Source of the DNA: CAZKBP01 sp964551015
GTDB taxonomy: Bacteria > Bacteroidota > Bacteroidia > Cytophagales > Microscillaceae
Reading direction: 5' to 3'
Length of the DNA stretch: 64,000 nt
Assembly (NCBI GenBank): GCA_964551015.1
Contig: CAZKBP010000004.1
Coordinates: forward strand, 186,001-250,000
In this document: positions 15,519 through 24,070 of the stretch, piece after piece
How the letters are laid out: every line of letters starts with the position of its first letter
Position numbering within the stretch: position 1 is the stretch's first letter
Made by a program: the position numbers and the translations under genes
The notes under the pieces: generated by a model
Told to the model about the DNA's origin: nothing
The model's input: the letters and a program-made list of their open reading frames with translations, nothing else
The model's database searches: none

Positions 15519-18134
15519 TTAAAATTTAATCTCTAAGGCCACTAAAAAGTTTGTTCCAGCTTGGGGAAAATAGAAATTCTCGCTGATACGATCCGTGCCC
15601 AAGAAATAGCCAAAAGTGTAGCCATTGGATTCATATTTTTCATCTAAGATATTGTTGACCAATAATTTGAAGCCGATTTCAGGGATGACTTTCGTTCTCA
15701 GATGATAAATCAAACGAATGTCTTGGGTCAGAAAAGCATCTAATTGACGGGCTTCACTGGCCGTATTGTCCAGAAACTGCTCTCCCACGTATTTGCTCAA
15801 CAGTGCCACACTAAAATTTTGGAAAGGCTGATACTCCAACTGACTTCCTAAGATGAGTTCTGGCGAAAAAGCAATATCCGTCGTACCCAAATCTCGTACT
15901 AACTGCCCCGTGCCCTCATCTAGTACAAAGCCCTGTGCATTCAGTTCGGCCAATTGCTCCGTTCTCTCGAGCGGATCAGTAGCCCCCAAGAAATCTACAA
16001 ACTCACGGAAATCTTTGATCTGATTAGTGCTAATCGTGGCATTAAAATTCCAACTCAGATTAGACAAAATTTGCCAATTACTAACGAGCTCTATACCAAG
16101 GCGGTAGCTGTTGTCTACATTGGTGCGGGTGAATTGGCCCACGTCATTGACCGCCCCAGTCAGCACCAGTTGATCTTCGTAAATCATCGCATAAGCATTG
16201 GCATTGAAAGACCATTGCTTGCTTTGCCGGCGATAGCCCACTTCTATATCATACAAACGTTCAGGACGTGGGCGGCTATTCACGGTAGATTGCACGTAGT
16301 CATTACGATTGGGTTCCTTATTCGCCACGCTCAAAGAAGCATAGAGCGAAGCTTGGGATTGGAGATCGTAAGTAAAGCCAAATTTTGGATTGAAGAAGTT
16401 CAAGCGAACCTCCTGTTGCACGGGCCGTGAACCCAAAATATCATCCACGGCCAAGCCCTCAAAAGAATAATTAACCCTGCGATATTGTAAATCTACGAAG
16501 GCGTGTAGCTTCGCATTAATATCGTAGAGGGCTTTTCCGTAAATATTAAAATCACTTTTGGTGGCATCATTCTCATAGTAGCGATCCCGAATTTCACTTT
16601 CTCCCGCAAAACGCGCCCAAATTACCTCGCCGAAGTGCTTGCCCTCGTAGCGATTCCAGCCTCCACCCAAGGTCAAATCCCAGCGGTCTGGGCGGTGGTT
16701 CAAGGAAAAAATAGTCCCGTAAAAATCATTATCCAACCACAAACGACGAATCAAATCCGAGTTGTTAATCACGGAGTCTCCGATTTCTACCGGATCAATG
16801 CTGTAAGTAGATAGGGCGTCTTGATAGCGATACTGCTCAAAGTAGCCCCGCCCACGGGTGTAATGCAAAGCCGTATTTAGATTCCAATGCTTATTAAATT
16901 CATAAGTATAAAAAAATTGATAATGATCCTGTTGGTAATTGTCGGTCTCGTTCTCATAGAGTTGAGAATTGTAAGTGCGGCTGTCTGAGTTGAGTAGATT
17001 TGTGGCTTGCTCTGCATTCAGGAAATTCCGATCAATGTAAGCTAGCATTCCCTCCACATCGCCCTCGAGGCGTGCTTCGGGTACGCCGTACCAAGCCTGA
17101 AAAGTTTGTTCTCGTCCCGAAAAAATATTGGCTTTGATCAGGCTTTTTTCCCCGTAGTAAGCTCCTGACAAATAGAAAGATTTTAAATCCGAAAAAGCCC
17201 GATCTATAAAGCCATCCGAACTGATCTTGGACAGACGAGCATCTACCGTAAAATGATCTTTAATCAACCCCGTTCCAGCCTGGAGGGTGTGCTTCCAGGT
17301 ATTGAAGGAGCCATAAGTGTTGCTGAGTTCAGCGTATGGATCTTCTCGTCGCTGGTTGGTTTGGATGTTAATGCTGGCGCCGAAGGCTCCCGCGCCGTTG
17401 GTAGAAGTACCCACGCCTCGCTGCACCTGAATATTGGCCACCGAAGAGGCAAAATCGGGCAAATTCACCCAAAAAGCTCCCTGCGATTCGGCATCATTCA
17501 GGGGAATGCCATTGATGGTTACATTCACACGGGTCGCATCACTGCCCCGAATACGAATATTGGTGTAGCCGACACCCGCTCCCGCATCAGAAGTACTGAC
17601 AACCGAAGGCGTGAAGTTGAGCAAAATGGGTAAATCTTGCCCAAGATTTTGTTTCTCAATTTCGGCTTTGCTTACATTGGTAAAGGCCAGCGGAATTTCT
17701 TCGCTCACCCGTGTGGCACTCACGACCACTTCATCCGCCACGAAAGGACTGGACGCCAAGGTAATGGCTAAATTCAGATCACGATTTACCTCGACTGCTT
17801 GCTCATATTTCTGAAAACCCACGTAAGAAACCACCAGTTTGTATTCACCCTTGGGAATATTTTCGAGGGTAAATTTCCCCTCAGCATCGCTAGCCGTGGC
17901 TCGATTGGTTCCTTGCAGATAAATGCTTGCCCCTGTGAGTGGCGTTTGTTTTCCTTGTTCCTGTACTTGTCCGCTAATCTGGTACTGCGCCTGGGCAAAG
18001 CGCGGGAAAAAGAAGCTCAGCAAGATTGCTAGCAGAAATACAGCTTTTTTATCCAAACATAAAAAATGAGTAAAAAGCTGTGGTTTGTTGTGTATGTGCT
18101 GTGGTCTAAAACTTAAAAAAACACTTTTCATCAT
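15519..18134 (-). CDS. TonB-dependent receptor, probably for thiamine or a precursor
   Basis: An 871-residue outer-membrane receptor. A long N-terminal signal region with a hydrophobic core KKAVFLLAILLSFFF ends at AQAQ. A carboxypeptidase-regulatory-like beta-sandwich follows (ISGQVQEQGKQTPLTGASIY to about residue 135). Next come the plug domain (VVVSATR, IRIRGSDATRVNVTINGIP, VQRGVGTSTNGAGAFGASI) and a beta barrel ending in a C-terminal Phe (LEIKF). The family imports scarce ligands using TonB/ExbBD energy. A TPP riboswitch and consensus promoter precede it, which points to thiamine, HMP or a related compound. The start is one of two adjacent ATGs (18134 or 18131); the window also has a tonB gene at 55 kb, but TonB pairing is not specific. 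Confidence 0.88.
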   Translation of the reverse strand: MMKSVFLSFRPQHIHNKPQLFTHFLCLDKKAVFLLAILLSFFFPRFAQAQYQISGQVQEQGKQTPLTGASIYLQGTNRATASDAEGKFTLENIPKGEYKLVVSYVGFQKYEQAVEVNRDLNLAITLASSPFVADEVVVSATRVSEEIPLAFTNVSKAEIEKQNLGQDLPILLNFTPSVVSTSDAGAGVGYTNIRIRGSDATRVNVTINGIPLNDAESQGAFWVNLPDFASSVANIQVQRGVGTSTNGAGAFGASINIQTNQRREDPYAELSNTYGSFNTWKHTLQAGTGLIKDHFTVDARLSKISSDGFIDRAFSDLKSFYLSGAYYGEKSLIKANIFSGREQTFQAWYGVPEARLEGDVEGMLAYIDRNFLNAEQATNLLNSDSRTYNSQLYENETDNYQQDHYQFFYTYEFNKHWNLNTALHYTRGRGYFEQYRYQDALSTYSIDPVEIGDSVINNSDLIRRLWLDNDFYGTIFSLNHRPDRWDLTLGGGWNRYEGKHFGEVIWARFAGESEIRDRYYENDATKSDFNIYGKALYDINAKLHAFVDLQYRRVNYSFEGLAVDDILGSRPVQQEVRLNFFNPKFGFTYDLQSQASLYASLSVANKEPNRNDYVQSTVNSRPRPERLYDIEVGYRRQSKQWSFNANAYAMIYEDQLVLTGAVNDVGQFTRTNVDNSYRLGIELVSNWQILSNLSWNFNATISTNQIKDFREFVDFLGATDPLERTEQLAELNAQGFVLDEGTGQLVRDLGTTDIAFSPELILGSQLEYQPFQNFSVALLSKYVGEQFLDNTASEARQLDAFLTQDIRLIYHLRTKVIPEIGFKLLVNNILDEKYESNGYTFGYFLGTDRISENFYFPQAGTNFLVALEIKF

Positions 18135-18307
18135 CACTTATTGCGTTTAATAGGTGAACCATGAAAAGGGGTGGAGATAGAGAACTAGCAAACTGCAGAT
18201 TACAAATTGCAAATTTGAAGAACAAAAAATACAGTGATTCTATTAGCAATCAGAAGGAGAAGGAATCTTCTAATTTTTCAATCTTTGAGTCTGCCAATTT
18301 TCTCAAA

Positions 18308-18390
18308 ACTCTTCCCTGCGTCGGTATTATCCGCATCAGGTTCAAAGGGTATAATCTCAGCCCGTGTATTAAGGCACCCCTGTTCAGGAA
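18308..18390 (-). promoter_or_regulatory. TPP (THI-box) riboswitch
   Basis: Read on the minus strand, all core THI-box elements occur in order. GGGGTGCC is the complement of 18373-18380, CTGAGA of 18355-18360, ACCTGAT of 18335-18341, GGATAATACCG of 18322-18332 and GCAGGGA of 18313-18319. These bind the pyrimidine and pyrophosphate halves of thiamine diphosphate. About 170 nt separate the aptamer from the receptor ATG. I did not find a clear intrinsic terminator in that stretch, so control may act on translation initiation or through a structure I could not resolve. Confidence 0.95.
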
Positions 18391-18414
18391 TAAAATTTAG
18401 TTAACTTTAATTTT

Positions 18415-18446
18415 CAAATGTAATGGGAAGACTCAGAAAAAGCAAA
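18415..18446 (-). promoter_or_regulatory. Bacteroidota-type promoter of the thiamine unit
   Basis: On the minus strand TTTG (complement of 18443-18446), a 20-nt spacer and TACATTTG (complement of 18415-18422) match the -33/-7 consensus. The start of transcription would fall near 18407, just ahead of the THI-box. Confidence 0.75.
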
Positions 18447-18533
18447 AATGTTCACGGAATCTTAAAAAAACGCTTCAGGTCAGACCCAAGTGAGTTTTTT
18501 TGTGTTGAATGAATAAACCAAGCCTTTCAAGGT

Positions 18534-19112
18534 ATGCATTACGAAAAGCTAGAACAGTATCTCAGCCAATTTAAAAGCTTCTCTCCCGAAGAATCACGCA
18601 TCTTGCGCGAAACGAGCCAATTGCAGTTTTTGAACAAGGGAGATTATTTGCTCCATCAGGGAGATATTTGCCGAAAGATTGCTTTCATCTATGAAGGCAT
18701 ACTTCGAGTTTGTTATTTTGATGGGGAAAATGAATTTACAGGTTATTTCCTCAAAGAAGCGCAATTTGCAACCCACTTGGAGAGTTTCCACGAGCGTGTC
18801 CCTTCCGACAAAAGCATTCAGGCCGTTACTGATTGCACCTTGCTCGTGCTGACCCGCCCTCAGATGCAAAAGCTCGAGCAACTCATCCCGCAATGGAAGT
18901 GGCTGGTGGCAAAAGTTTCTGAAAAATTATTGAGTGAAAAACTCTACAACCGCAGTCCTCTGGTCAACCAAGATGCCCGCACCCGCTACGAGAATTTTCT
19001 AAAAGAGCAGGGCGACATTGCCCTGAGGGTTCCCCTTACTTATATTGCCTCTTATCTGGGAATCACGGTGCAGTCTTTGAGTCGCCTGCGTCGGCAACTG
19101 GCGGAGTCCTGA
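18534..19112 (+). CDS. Crp/Fnr family transcriptional regulator
   Basis: A 192-residue protein with an N-terminal cyclic-nucleotide-binding-like beta-roll (LNKGDYLLHQGDICRKIAFIYEGILRV) and a C-terminal winged helix (VPLTYIASYLGITVQSLSRLRRQLAES). This is the common single-gene Crp-like regulator of Bacteroidota. No Fe-S cysteine set of FNR type is evident, and the cAMP-contacting Arg-Ser pair is not clear, so the effector is unknown. It is divergent from the riboswitch promoter, with about 90 bp between the promoter and its ATG. It could regulate either that locus or the surface-protein gene 86 bp downstream. Confidence 0.88.
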   Translation: MHYEKLEQYLSQFKSFSPEESRILRETSQLQFLNKGDYLLHQGDICRKIAFIYEGILRVCYFDGENEFTGYFLKEAQFATHLESFHERVPSDKSIQAVTDCTLLVLTRPQMQKLEQLIPQWKWLVAKVSEKLLSEKLYNRSPLVNQDARTRYENFLKEQGDIALRVPLTYIASYLGITVQSLSRLRRQLAES

Positions 19113-19198
19113 TTTTTTTTAACATTTGGTAAAAAATACTTTTTCGCACCTTTCTTTCTTTGTGCTGTTGAGATATTCATCATAATCACGAAAACAGC

Positions 19199-19786
19199 AT
19201 GAAAAAACTACTTTTTCTAATCCCAGCGATTTCTTTTTCTATAATTATCTGGAATCCACTTTTCGGCCAAGCATCTTCCCAGCTCTCATTGAGTGTAGAA
19301 ACTAGTGTGAGCGATTGGCTTAGTGGTGGTTTCGGAATACGTACCTACGTCAACACCCGCAAACATTGGAGCTTTGGAGTAGGGCTGGGCAATCAGCAGA
19401 TCGATGGCACCGCCAAAGATTTGCTCTTCGAAGGAGACGATCTTGATGCTTTGGAGATCGACCTGCCCTTGATTCTGGGCATTCAAGCTCGCTATTTTTT
19501 CAAACCTGAGCTCGAGGGTTTTTATCTGGAAGCCTCCTTGGGCAATGAAATTTTTCGTGTGCAAGCTGGCGATGAAGTACACAATAACCCCAATCAATTC
19601 GGAGTACTAAGTCTGGGCTATCTCTGGGCAGTGCGCAAAGGCGATTGGCGAGGTTTCTATCTCAATGCGCGCCTGGGAGCCAACTTCGTCTGGAACACGG
19701 GTGGTGAACGCCAGATCAATGATCTCAATTACGAACTCAAGCCCGTCTTTCCCAATCCAGCACTGAGCCTCGGCTGGACTTTTTAG
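19199..19786 (+). CDS. Predicted small outer-membrane beta-barrel protein
   Basis: A 195-residue exported protein: signal peptide MKKLLFLIPAISFSIIIW with a GQA cleavage region, then alternating amphipathic strands (SWFGVGLG-like, FYLEASLGN, GFYLNARLGANFVW) ending in a C-terminal aromatic LGWTF. This looks like an eight-stranded porin-family barrel. No family name can be assigned with confidence. It follows the Crp-like regulator and precedes a lipoprotein, so it may be part of a small surface cluster. Confidence 0.6.
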   Translation: MKKLLFLIPAISFSIIIWNPLFGQASSQLSLSVETSVSDWLSGGFGIRTYVNTRKHWSFGVGLGNQQIDGTAKDLLFEGDDLDALEIDLPLILGIQARYFFKPELEGFYLEASLGNEIFRVQAGDEVHNNPNQFGVLSLGYLWAVRKGDWRGFYLNARLGANFVWNTGGERQINDLNYELKPVFPNPALSLGWTF

Positions 19787-19834
19787 CAAGACTTAGAAAC
19801 TGCAGAACTCTCACTTTCAAAAACAAAAAATCTC

Positions 19835-21178
19835 ATGTCCAAAAAAATCTTAGGATGGTCGCTTGGCCTGCTGGCCTTATTCATACTTTTCGTTTTTTCC
19901 TTAATTGGTTGTGGGCATATCCGGCATGCTATTCACATCACACCCATTGATACTTTGGCAAAACCCCAATTAGAAGGAACGCTATTAGCGCTCTCGGATG
20001 CAGATCAAATTGGCACGGCCTACGCAGATGGCATTGTCAACAAAATTGCAGGCTTGGAAGATACCCTGACCATTTTTCAATTTCAGCCTTCTGGTGAGGT
20101 TAAACGCCAACTAGTTCATGCCTCTAATTCTGTTATTTCTTGGCCCTCGCTGATTGATGTTTCTTCTGGGCAAAGATATATTTACGTGGCCGAAACCCGC
20201 GCTCCTTTTCCCGGAGATAAAAAAAGGGTCAAAAATGTTTACACCGATACGCCCGAGGGTACATTAATGACTTTGATAAATCTTTCCAGTGGGCAAGTAG
20301 TTCAAACCAAGCCAATGGGTAAGAATTTAGAAAGTGCTTCTCTAAATCGTCAGGGAGATTTGCTAGTATCGGGGTCTAATCAGAAAGGCAAAGAGATTGT
20401 CATCGCCCAATTAGACCAAGGAAAAATTGGGCAAATCTATTATTTTGAAGCACAACTGACCCCAGAAAACAAAGAGGGCGTGCGAACCATCGAGTTTCAT
20501 CCTAGCCAAGACGTCATTGCCGTTAATATTGACAATCGTAAAGTCGCTTTTTATAAAATCCTGCGCGCAAATCAAAAGCTTGATTTAAAACGGATGGGAG
20601 AGCCTATAGAAGTAGCCAAACGCTGGAGCGTGGGCAATTGGCATCCAAGCGGTCAGTATTTTATCCTCTCCGACGTAGCTTGGGGTCAGGGGAGTATGGG
20701 CTATGTTTTTAACGGAAGGGGAAAATTAGTTTCGGTTCGTTTTGATTTGGAAGGAAATCATCAAATTGCTTCCAAGGCCAAGGTTGGGTTGAGTCCTGAA
20801 GGTTTTGACCTCTCGCCCGATGGAAATTGGGCCATTGTGGCCAATATGCGCCGCACGTATTTGCCCCAAGGCTTGCCTTACAGCCTATTTGCTGCTCGGG
20901 GAGAAGCTTCGCTCAGCTTGGTAAAAGTGGATGCCAGCACCGGCGAACTAGAAGTAATGGGTGATGAATATGGTTTCGAGGGCGAACTTCCCGAAGACGC
21001 CGTCTTTGATCCCCGAGGCAAAACCATTGCGGTGGCCATTTATAACAAACGTCATGAAAAAATGCCTCAGCATGGCTACATCGAGTTTTGGCAGAGAGAA
21101 GGGGAGAAGCTTATTCGCACGAACCTAAAAATTCCCGTGACCAGAGGCGTGCATAACTTATTTTGGGGGGATTTTTGA
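19835..21178 (+). CDS. Putative lipoprotein with beta-propeller (lactonase-like) fold
   Basis: A 447-residue protein. The N-terminal hydrophobic segment (LGWSLGLLALFILFVFSLIGC) ends in a lipobox LIGC, so Cys26 is the probable lipidation site. The body has repeated blades with motifs such as EFHPSQDVIAVNID, NWHPSGQYFILSD, DLSPDGNWAIVAN and VFDPRGKTIAVAIY, typical of seven-bladed YVTN/WD40-like propellers. Enzymatic activity (6-phosphogluconolactonase-like) is not supported by any recognised catalytic residue. It is probably anchored at the periplasmic face or surface. No specific partner is visible. Confidence 0.6.
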   Translation: MSKKILGWSLGLLALFILFVFSLIGCGHIRHAIHITPIDTLAKPQLEGTLLALSDADQIGTAYADGIVNKIAGLEDTLTIFQFQPSGEVKRQLVHASNSVISWPSLIDVSSGQRYIYVAETRAPFPGDKKRVKNVYTDTPEGTLMTLINLSSGQVVQTKPMGKNLESASLNRQGDLLVSGSNQKGKEIVIAQLDQGKIGQIYYFEAQLTPENKEGVRTIEFHPSQDVIAVNIDNRKVAFYKILRANQKLDLKRMGEPIEVAKRWSVGNWHPSGQYFILSDVAWGQGSMGYVFNGRGKLVSVRFDLEGNHQIASKAKVGLSPEGFDLSPDGNWAIVANMRRTYLPQGLPYSLFAARGEASLSLVKVDASTGELEVMGDEYGFEGELPEDAVFDPRGKTIAVAIYNKRHEKMPQHGYIEFWQREGEKLIRTNLKIPVTRGVHNLFWGDF

Positions 21179-21235
21179 GTTAGCAGCCTAACTTTCGTGC
21201 GTTTATAGCACATCCGATTCTATCTACCCTTCTAG

Positions 21236-21269
21236 AGAAAAAAACCGATCCACTTTTGAGTGAATCGGT
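21236..21269 (-). terminator. Terminator downstream of the split tRNA-fMet
   Basis: On the minus strand ACCGATTCACT and AGTGGATCGGT pair as an 11-bp stem (one wobble) with a 4-nt loop. The stem spans 21244-21269 and is followed by seven T residues. It sits about 30 bp past the tRNA 3' end. Confidence 0.85.
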
Positions 21270-21299
21270 CTTCGCAAGTTGTTGGTAATCTTGTCTTAG

Positions 21300-21637
21300 T
21301 AGCGGAGGCAGGACTCGAACCTGCGACCTCCGGGTTATGCGTACCACTACAGCTTTCGCTGCCCTCTTGGTTTGTGGTCTGGACTGTCCCTTCACCCTCG
21401 ACTTAACGTTAGGGGGTTCGCGTTCAGTCTCTACACCTGTAACTGGCTTTGCCAGAAACTTGGCTCGGGATTACCATACCAAAGGCTTCCCCGATATGTA
21501 GCGAACTTTGCCACTGATGTCTCCATCAATGCGACCCAGATAAAATTGAAAATCTTCAAATGATAGTTTAGGTATTTCACCACCTTTCAATCTCATCTTA
21601 ATTGAGCCCGACGAGCTACCAACTGCTCTACCCCGCG
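21300..21637 (-). tRNA. Initiator tRNA-fMet (CAT), interrupted by a group I intron
   Basis: Exon 1 runs from 21637 to 21605 (nucleotides 1-33) and exon 2 from 21339 to 21300 (nucleotides 34-73), giving a standard 73-nt tRNA when joined. Initiator features are present: an unpaired C1/T72 end, and three G:C pairs at the base of the anticodon stem (GGG with CCC). The anticodon CAT is preceded by U33. CCA is not encoded. The intron separates U33 from C34, exactly in the anticodon loop. The D arm (GAGCAGTTGGTAGCTC) and T arm (GCAGGTTCGAGTCCTGC) are intact, so the gene should be functional if splicing occurs. It appears monocistronic with its own terminator. Confidence 0.93.
21340..21604 (-). ncRNA. 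Group I self-splicing intron (IC3-like), 265 nt, in tRNA-fMet
   Basis: Splice rules fit: exon 1 ends in U and the intron ends in G (omega-G, complement of 21340). A guide sequence GGTC (complement of 21533-21536) can pair with exon GGCT, placing a U-G wobble at the 5' site. Core parts seen on the minus strand: a P2 hairpin with a GAGA loop (21531-21512), P4 (TCGGG/CCCGA), a GAGCCAAG segment, P6a CTGGC-AAA-GCCAG (21455-21443), P7 (GTGTAGAGACT at 21436-21426 with CAGTCC at 21386-21381), P8 (ACCCC/GGGT) and P9 with a GAAA tetraloop (21361-21350). Several stretches closely resemble the Azoarcus tRNA-Ile intron. A 67-nt segment between the splice site and the guide contains its own stem (ATTGAAA/TTTCAAT). 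No homing endonuclease is encoded. Confidence 0.9.
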
Positions 21638-21797
21638 ATTTAATTGGAGAGCAAAGATAAGAGGCATTCTCAAAAAAAACAAGTATATTTGCAAAAAATA
21701 TAAAAATAAATTATCGGTGGTCAGCTTAGAGCGAATCGTTTTCAGATCAGCTTTCTACAAAACTGACCACCAACGGCTAAAAACTGACCACTAAATC

Positions 21798-22700
21798 ATG
21801 AGCCAAGATCACCTCATTCCCGAAATCCCAAATCACAAAGCTGGTTTTGTGAATATCATTGGTAAGCCCAATGTGGGCAAATCCACCCTGATGAATCAAA
21901 TCATGGGGGAGAAGTTTTCTATTGTCACCTCCAAAGCCCAAACCACCCGCCACCGGATCATGGGCATCATCAATCGTGATGATTTTCAGATTGTTTACTC
22001 CGATACGCCTGGCATTATCCAACCCAAGTATGCGCTCCACAATTCTATGATGAGCTCAGTGCACACTTCCTTAGAAGATGCCGATGTGGTACTTTTTATG
22101 ACCGATATTTTCGAGAAATTTGATGAACAGGACGTTATTGACAAGTTAAAATTTGTAGATATTCCTGTCTTGTTACTCATCAATAAGATTGATCTCGCCT
22201 CTGAGGAGAAAATTCAGGAGAAAATAGAGTACTGGCAGACATTTTTTCCCCCAGAAAATATCCTCCAAATTTCTGCCCTTGAAAATCAAGGGGTGGATGA
22301 GGTCATCCACCGCATTCTGAATTACCTGCCAGAGCATCCACCTTATTTTCCCAAAGATGAATTTACCGACAAACCCGAAAGGTTTTTTGCCTCGGAGATG
22401 ATTCGTGAGAAAATTTTCCTAAATTATAAAAAAGAAGTGCCTTATGCCTGTGAGGTTCTTATCACTGAGTTTAAGGATAAGGAAGATATTCTGGTAATCA
22501 GAGCCGAAATCTTGGTAGAACGCAAAAGCCAAAAAGGAATCCTAATCGGGAAAGGCGGAGAAGCCCTCAAGAAAGTAGGCGTAGAAGCTCGCGCCGATCT
22601 AGAAAATTTTTTTGGGAAAAAAGTGTTCTTAGAACAACACGTCAAAGTAGAAGAAAACTGGCGCAAGAAAGATAATAAACTCCGTCGCCTTGGCTATTAA
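21798..22700 (+). CDS. era: GTPase Era
   Basis: A 300-residue ribosome-assembly GTPase that binds 16S rRNA near its 3' end during 30S maturation. The G domain shows GKPNVGKSTLMN (G1), TTRHR (G2), DTPG (G3) and NKID (G4). The C-terminal KH domain contains ILIGKGGEALKKVG, the RNA-binding loop. Length and order are normal. It is 51 bp upstream of der, and the pair is probably one transcript. Its upstream spacer carries two copies of the word AAAACTGACCAC (21759-21770 and 21780-21791). Confidence 0.97.
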   Translation: MSQDHLIPEIPNHKAGFVNIIGKPNVGKSTLMNQIMGEKFSIVTSKAQTTRHRIMGIINRDDFQIVYSDTPGIIQPKYALHNSMMSSVHTSLEDADVVLFMTDIFEKFDEQDVIDKLKFVDIPVLLLINKIDLASEEKIQEKIEYWQTFFPPENILQISALENQGVDEVIHRILNYLPEHPPYFPKDEFTDKPERFFASEMIREKIFLNYKKEVPYACEVLITEFKDKEDILVIRAEILVERKSQKGILIGKGGEALKKVGVEARADLENFFGKKVFLEQHVKVEENWRKKDNKLRRLGY

Positions 22701-22751
22701 GCCTCCCCCGAAGGCTGCTAACTCACCACTAATCGCTAATAACCCAAAGAA

Positions 22752-24062
22752 ATGAACAATATTGTCGCCATTGTCGGAAGGCCCAACGTGGGCAAATCCA
22801 CTCTTTTCAACCGCCTGATTGAAAGCCGCCAGTCGATCATGGATAACGTGAGTGGCGTAACTCGCGATCGTATCTACGGACAAGCCGAATGGACAGGTCA
22901 ACCTTTTACTGTTATTGATACGGGAGGTTATGTCGTAGGCTCAGATGATATTTTTGAAGAAGCCATCCGAGAGCAGGTAGCAATTGCTATGGAAGAAGCC
23001 GATGTCGTGCTTTTTATGGTCGACTGCCAAGTTGGAGTAACCAGCTTGGATAAAGATTTTTCTAACCATATCCGTCGCTACAATAAACCTGTTTTCTTGG
23101 TGGCCAACAAGGTAGATGAACCCAATAAAGCACTATTAGCCAATGAGTTCTATGAATTAGGTTGGGAAAATATTTACCCGATCTCTTCGGCCAATGGCTC
23201 TGGTACAGGAGAATTGTTAGACCAAGTCATTCAGCATTTTCCAGAGCAAAGCGAGGTGCAAGACCCCTATGAAGGCATTCCTAAAATCGCCATTCTAGGT
23301 CGCCCCAATGTAGGCAAATCTTCTTTTCTCAATGCGCTAACGGGCAAAGACCGAAGTATTGTAACCGATGTAGCAGGCACGACCCGAGATGCCATTCATA
23401 CCCATTACAAAGCCTACGGCAAAGAATTCGTGCTCATTGATACTGCTGGGATTCGCAAAAAAGGCAAGGTAAGAGAGAATATCGAGTTTTATTCTGTAAT
23501 CCGCTCACTCCGTACCTTGGAAAATGCCGACGTCTGCATCATCGTGCTAGATGCTACCCGAGGCATCGAGGCTCAGGATGTCAATATTATCTCGCTTGCC
23601 GACAGAAGAGGAAAAGGCATCCTCATCATGGTCAATAAATGGGATTTGATCGAGAAAGATAGCCACACTGCCAAGCAATTTACCGAAACGATCCAAGAGA
23701 GAGTCGCTCCGATGAGCTATATCCCGATTATTTTTACCTCGGCTGTCAACAAACAGAGGATTTTTCAAGTGATGGAAAAAGCCACGCAAGTTTATGAAAA
23801 TCTGCATAAAAAAATCAGCACCGCTAAGCTCAATGAAATCATGCTCAAGGAAATTGAGAAGTACCCACCTCCGGCTCTCAAAGGCAAATATATTCGCATC
23901 AAATACATTACTCAATTACCCACAAAACTGCCTACATTCGCCTTTTTTTGCAATTTGCCGCAGTATATCAAAACGCCCTACATGCGTTATCTAGAGAATA
24001 AAATCCGTGCGCATTTTGATTTTGAAGGAGTTCCTATTAAGCTCTTTTTCCGAAAAAAATAA
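22752..24062 (+). CDS. der: Ribosome-assembly GTPase Der (EngA)
   Basis: A 436-residue protein with two tandem GTPase domains, each with a P-loop: GRPNVGKST near residue 8 and GRPNVGKSS near residue 183. NKVD and NKWD are the G4 motifs, and DTGG and DTAG the G3 motifs. A C-terminal KH-like domain ends in VPIKLFFRKK. Der is needed for 50S subunit maturation. It follows era on the same strand, a pairing common in the phylum. Confidence 0.97.
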   Translation: MNNIVAIVGRPNVGKSTLFNRLIESRQSIMDNVSGVTRDRIYGQAEWTGQPFTVIDTGGYVVGSDDIFEEAIREQVAIAMEEADVVLFMVDCQVGVTSLDKDFSNHIRRYNKPVFLVANKVDEPNKALLANEFYELGWENIYPISSANGSGTGELLDQVIQHFPEQSEVQDPYEGIPKIAILGRPNVGKSSFLNALTGKDRSIVTDVAGTTRDAIHTHYKAYGKEFVLIDTAGIRKKGKVRENIEFYSVIRSLRTLENADVCIIVLDATRGIEAQDVNIISLADRRGKGILIMVNKWDLIEKDSHTAKQFTETIQERVAPMSYIPIIFTSAVNKQRIFQVMEKATQVYENLHKKISTAKLNEIMLKEIEKYPPPALKGKYIRIKYITQLPTKLPTFAFFCNLPQYIKTPYMRYLENKIRAHFDFEGVPIKLFFRKK

Positions 24063-24070
24063 GCAAAAAG

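Noticed and set aside
21372..21563. A plus-strand 63-codon open frame over the tRNA intron
   Set aside because: It is antisense to the structured intron and shows no protein-like features.
21471..21596. A 41-codon minus-strand open frame inside the group I intron (starts MRLKGGEIPK)
   Set aside because: It crosses the guide, P2 and P4 structural elements, and an open stretch of this length is expected by chance. No homing-endonuclease motif is present.
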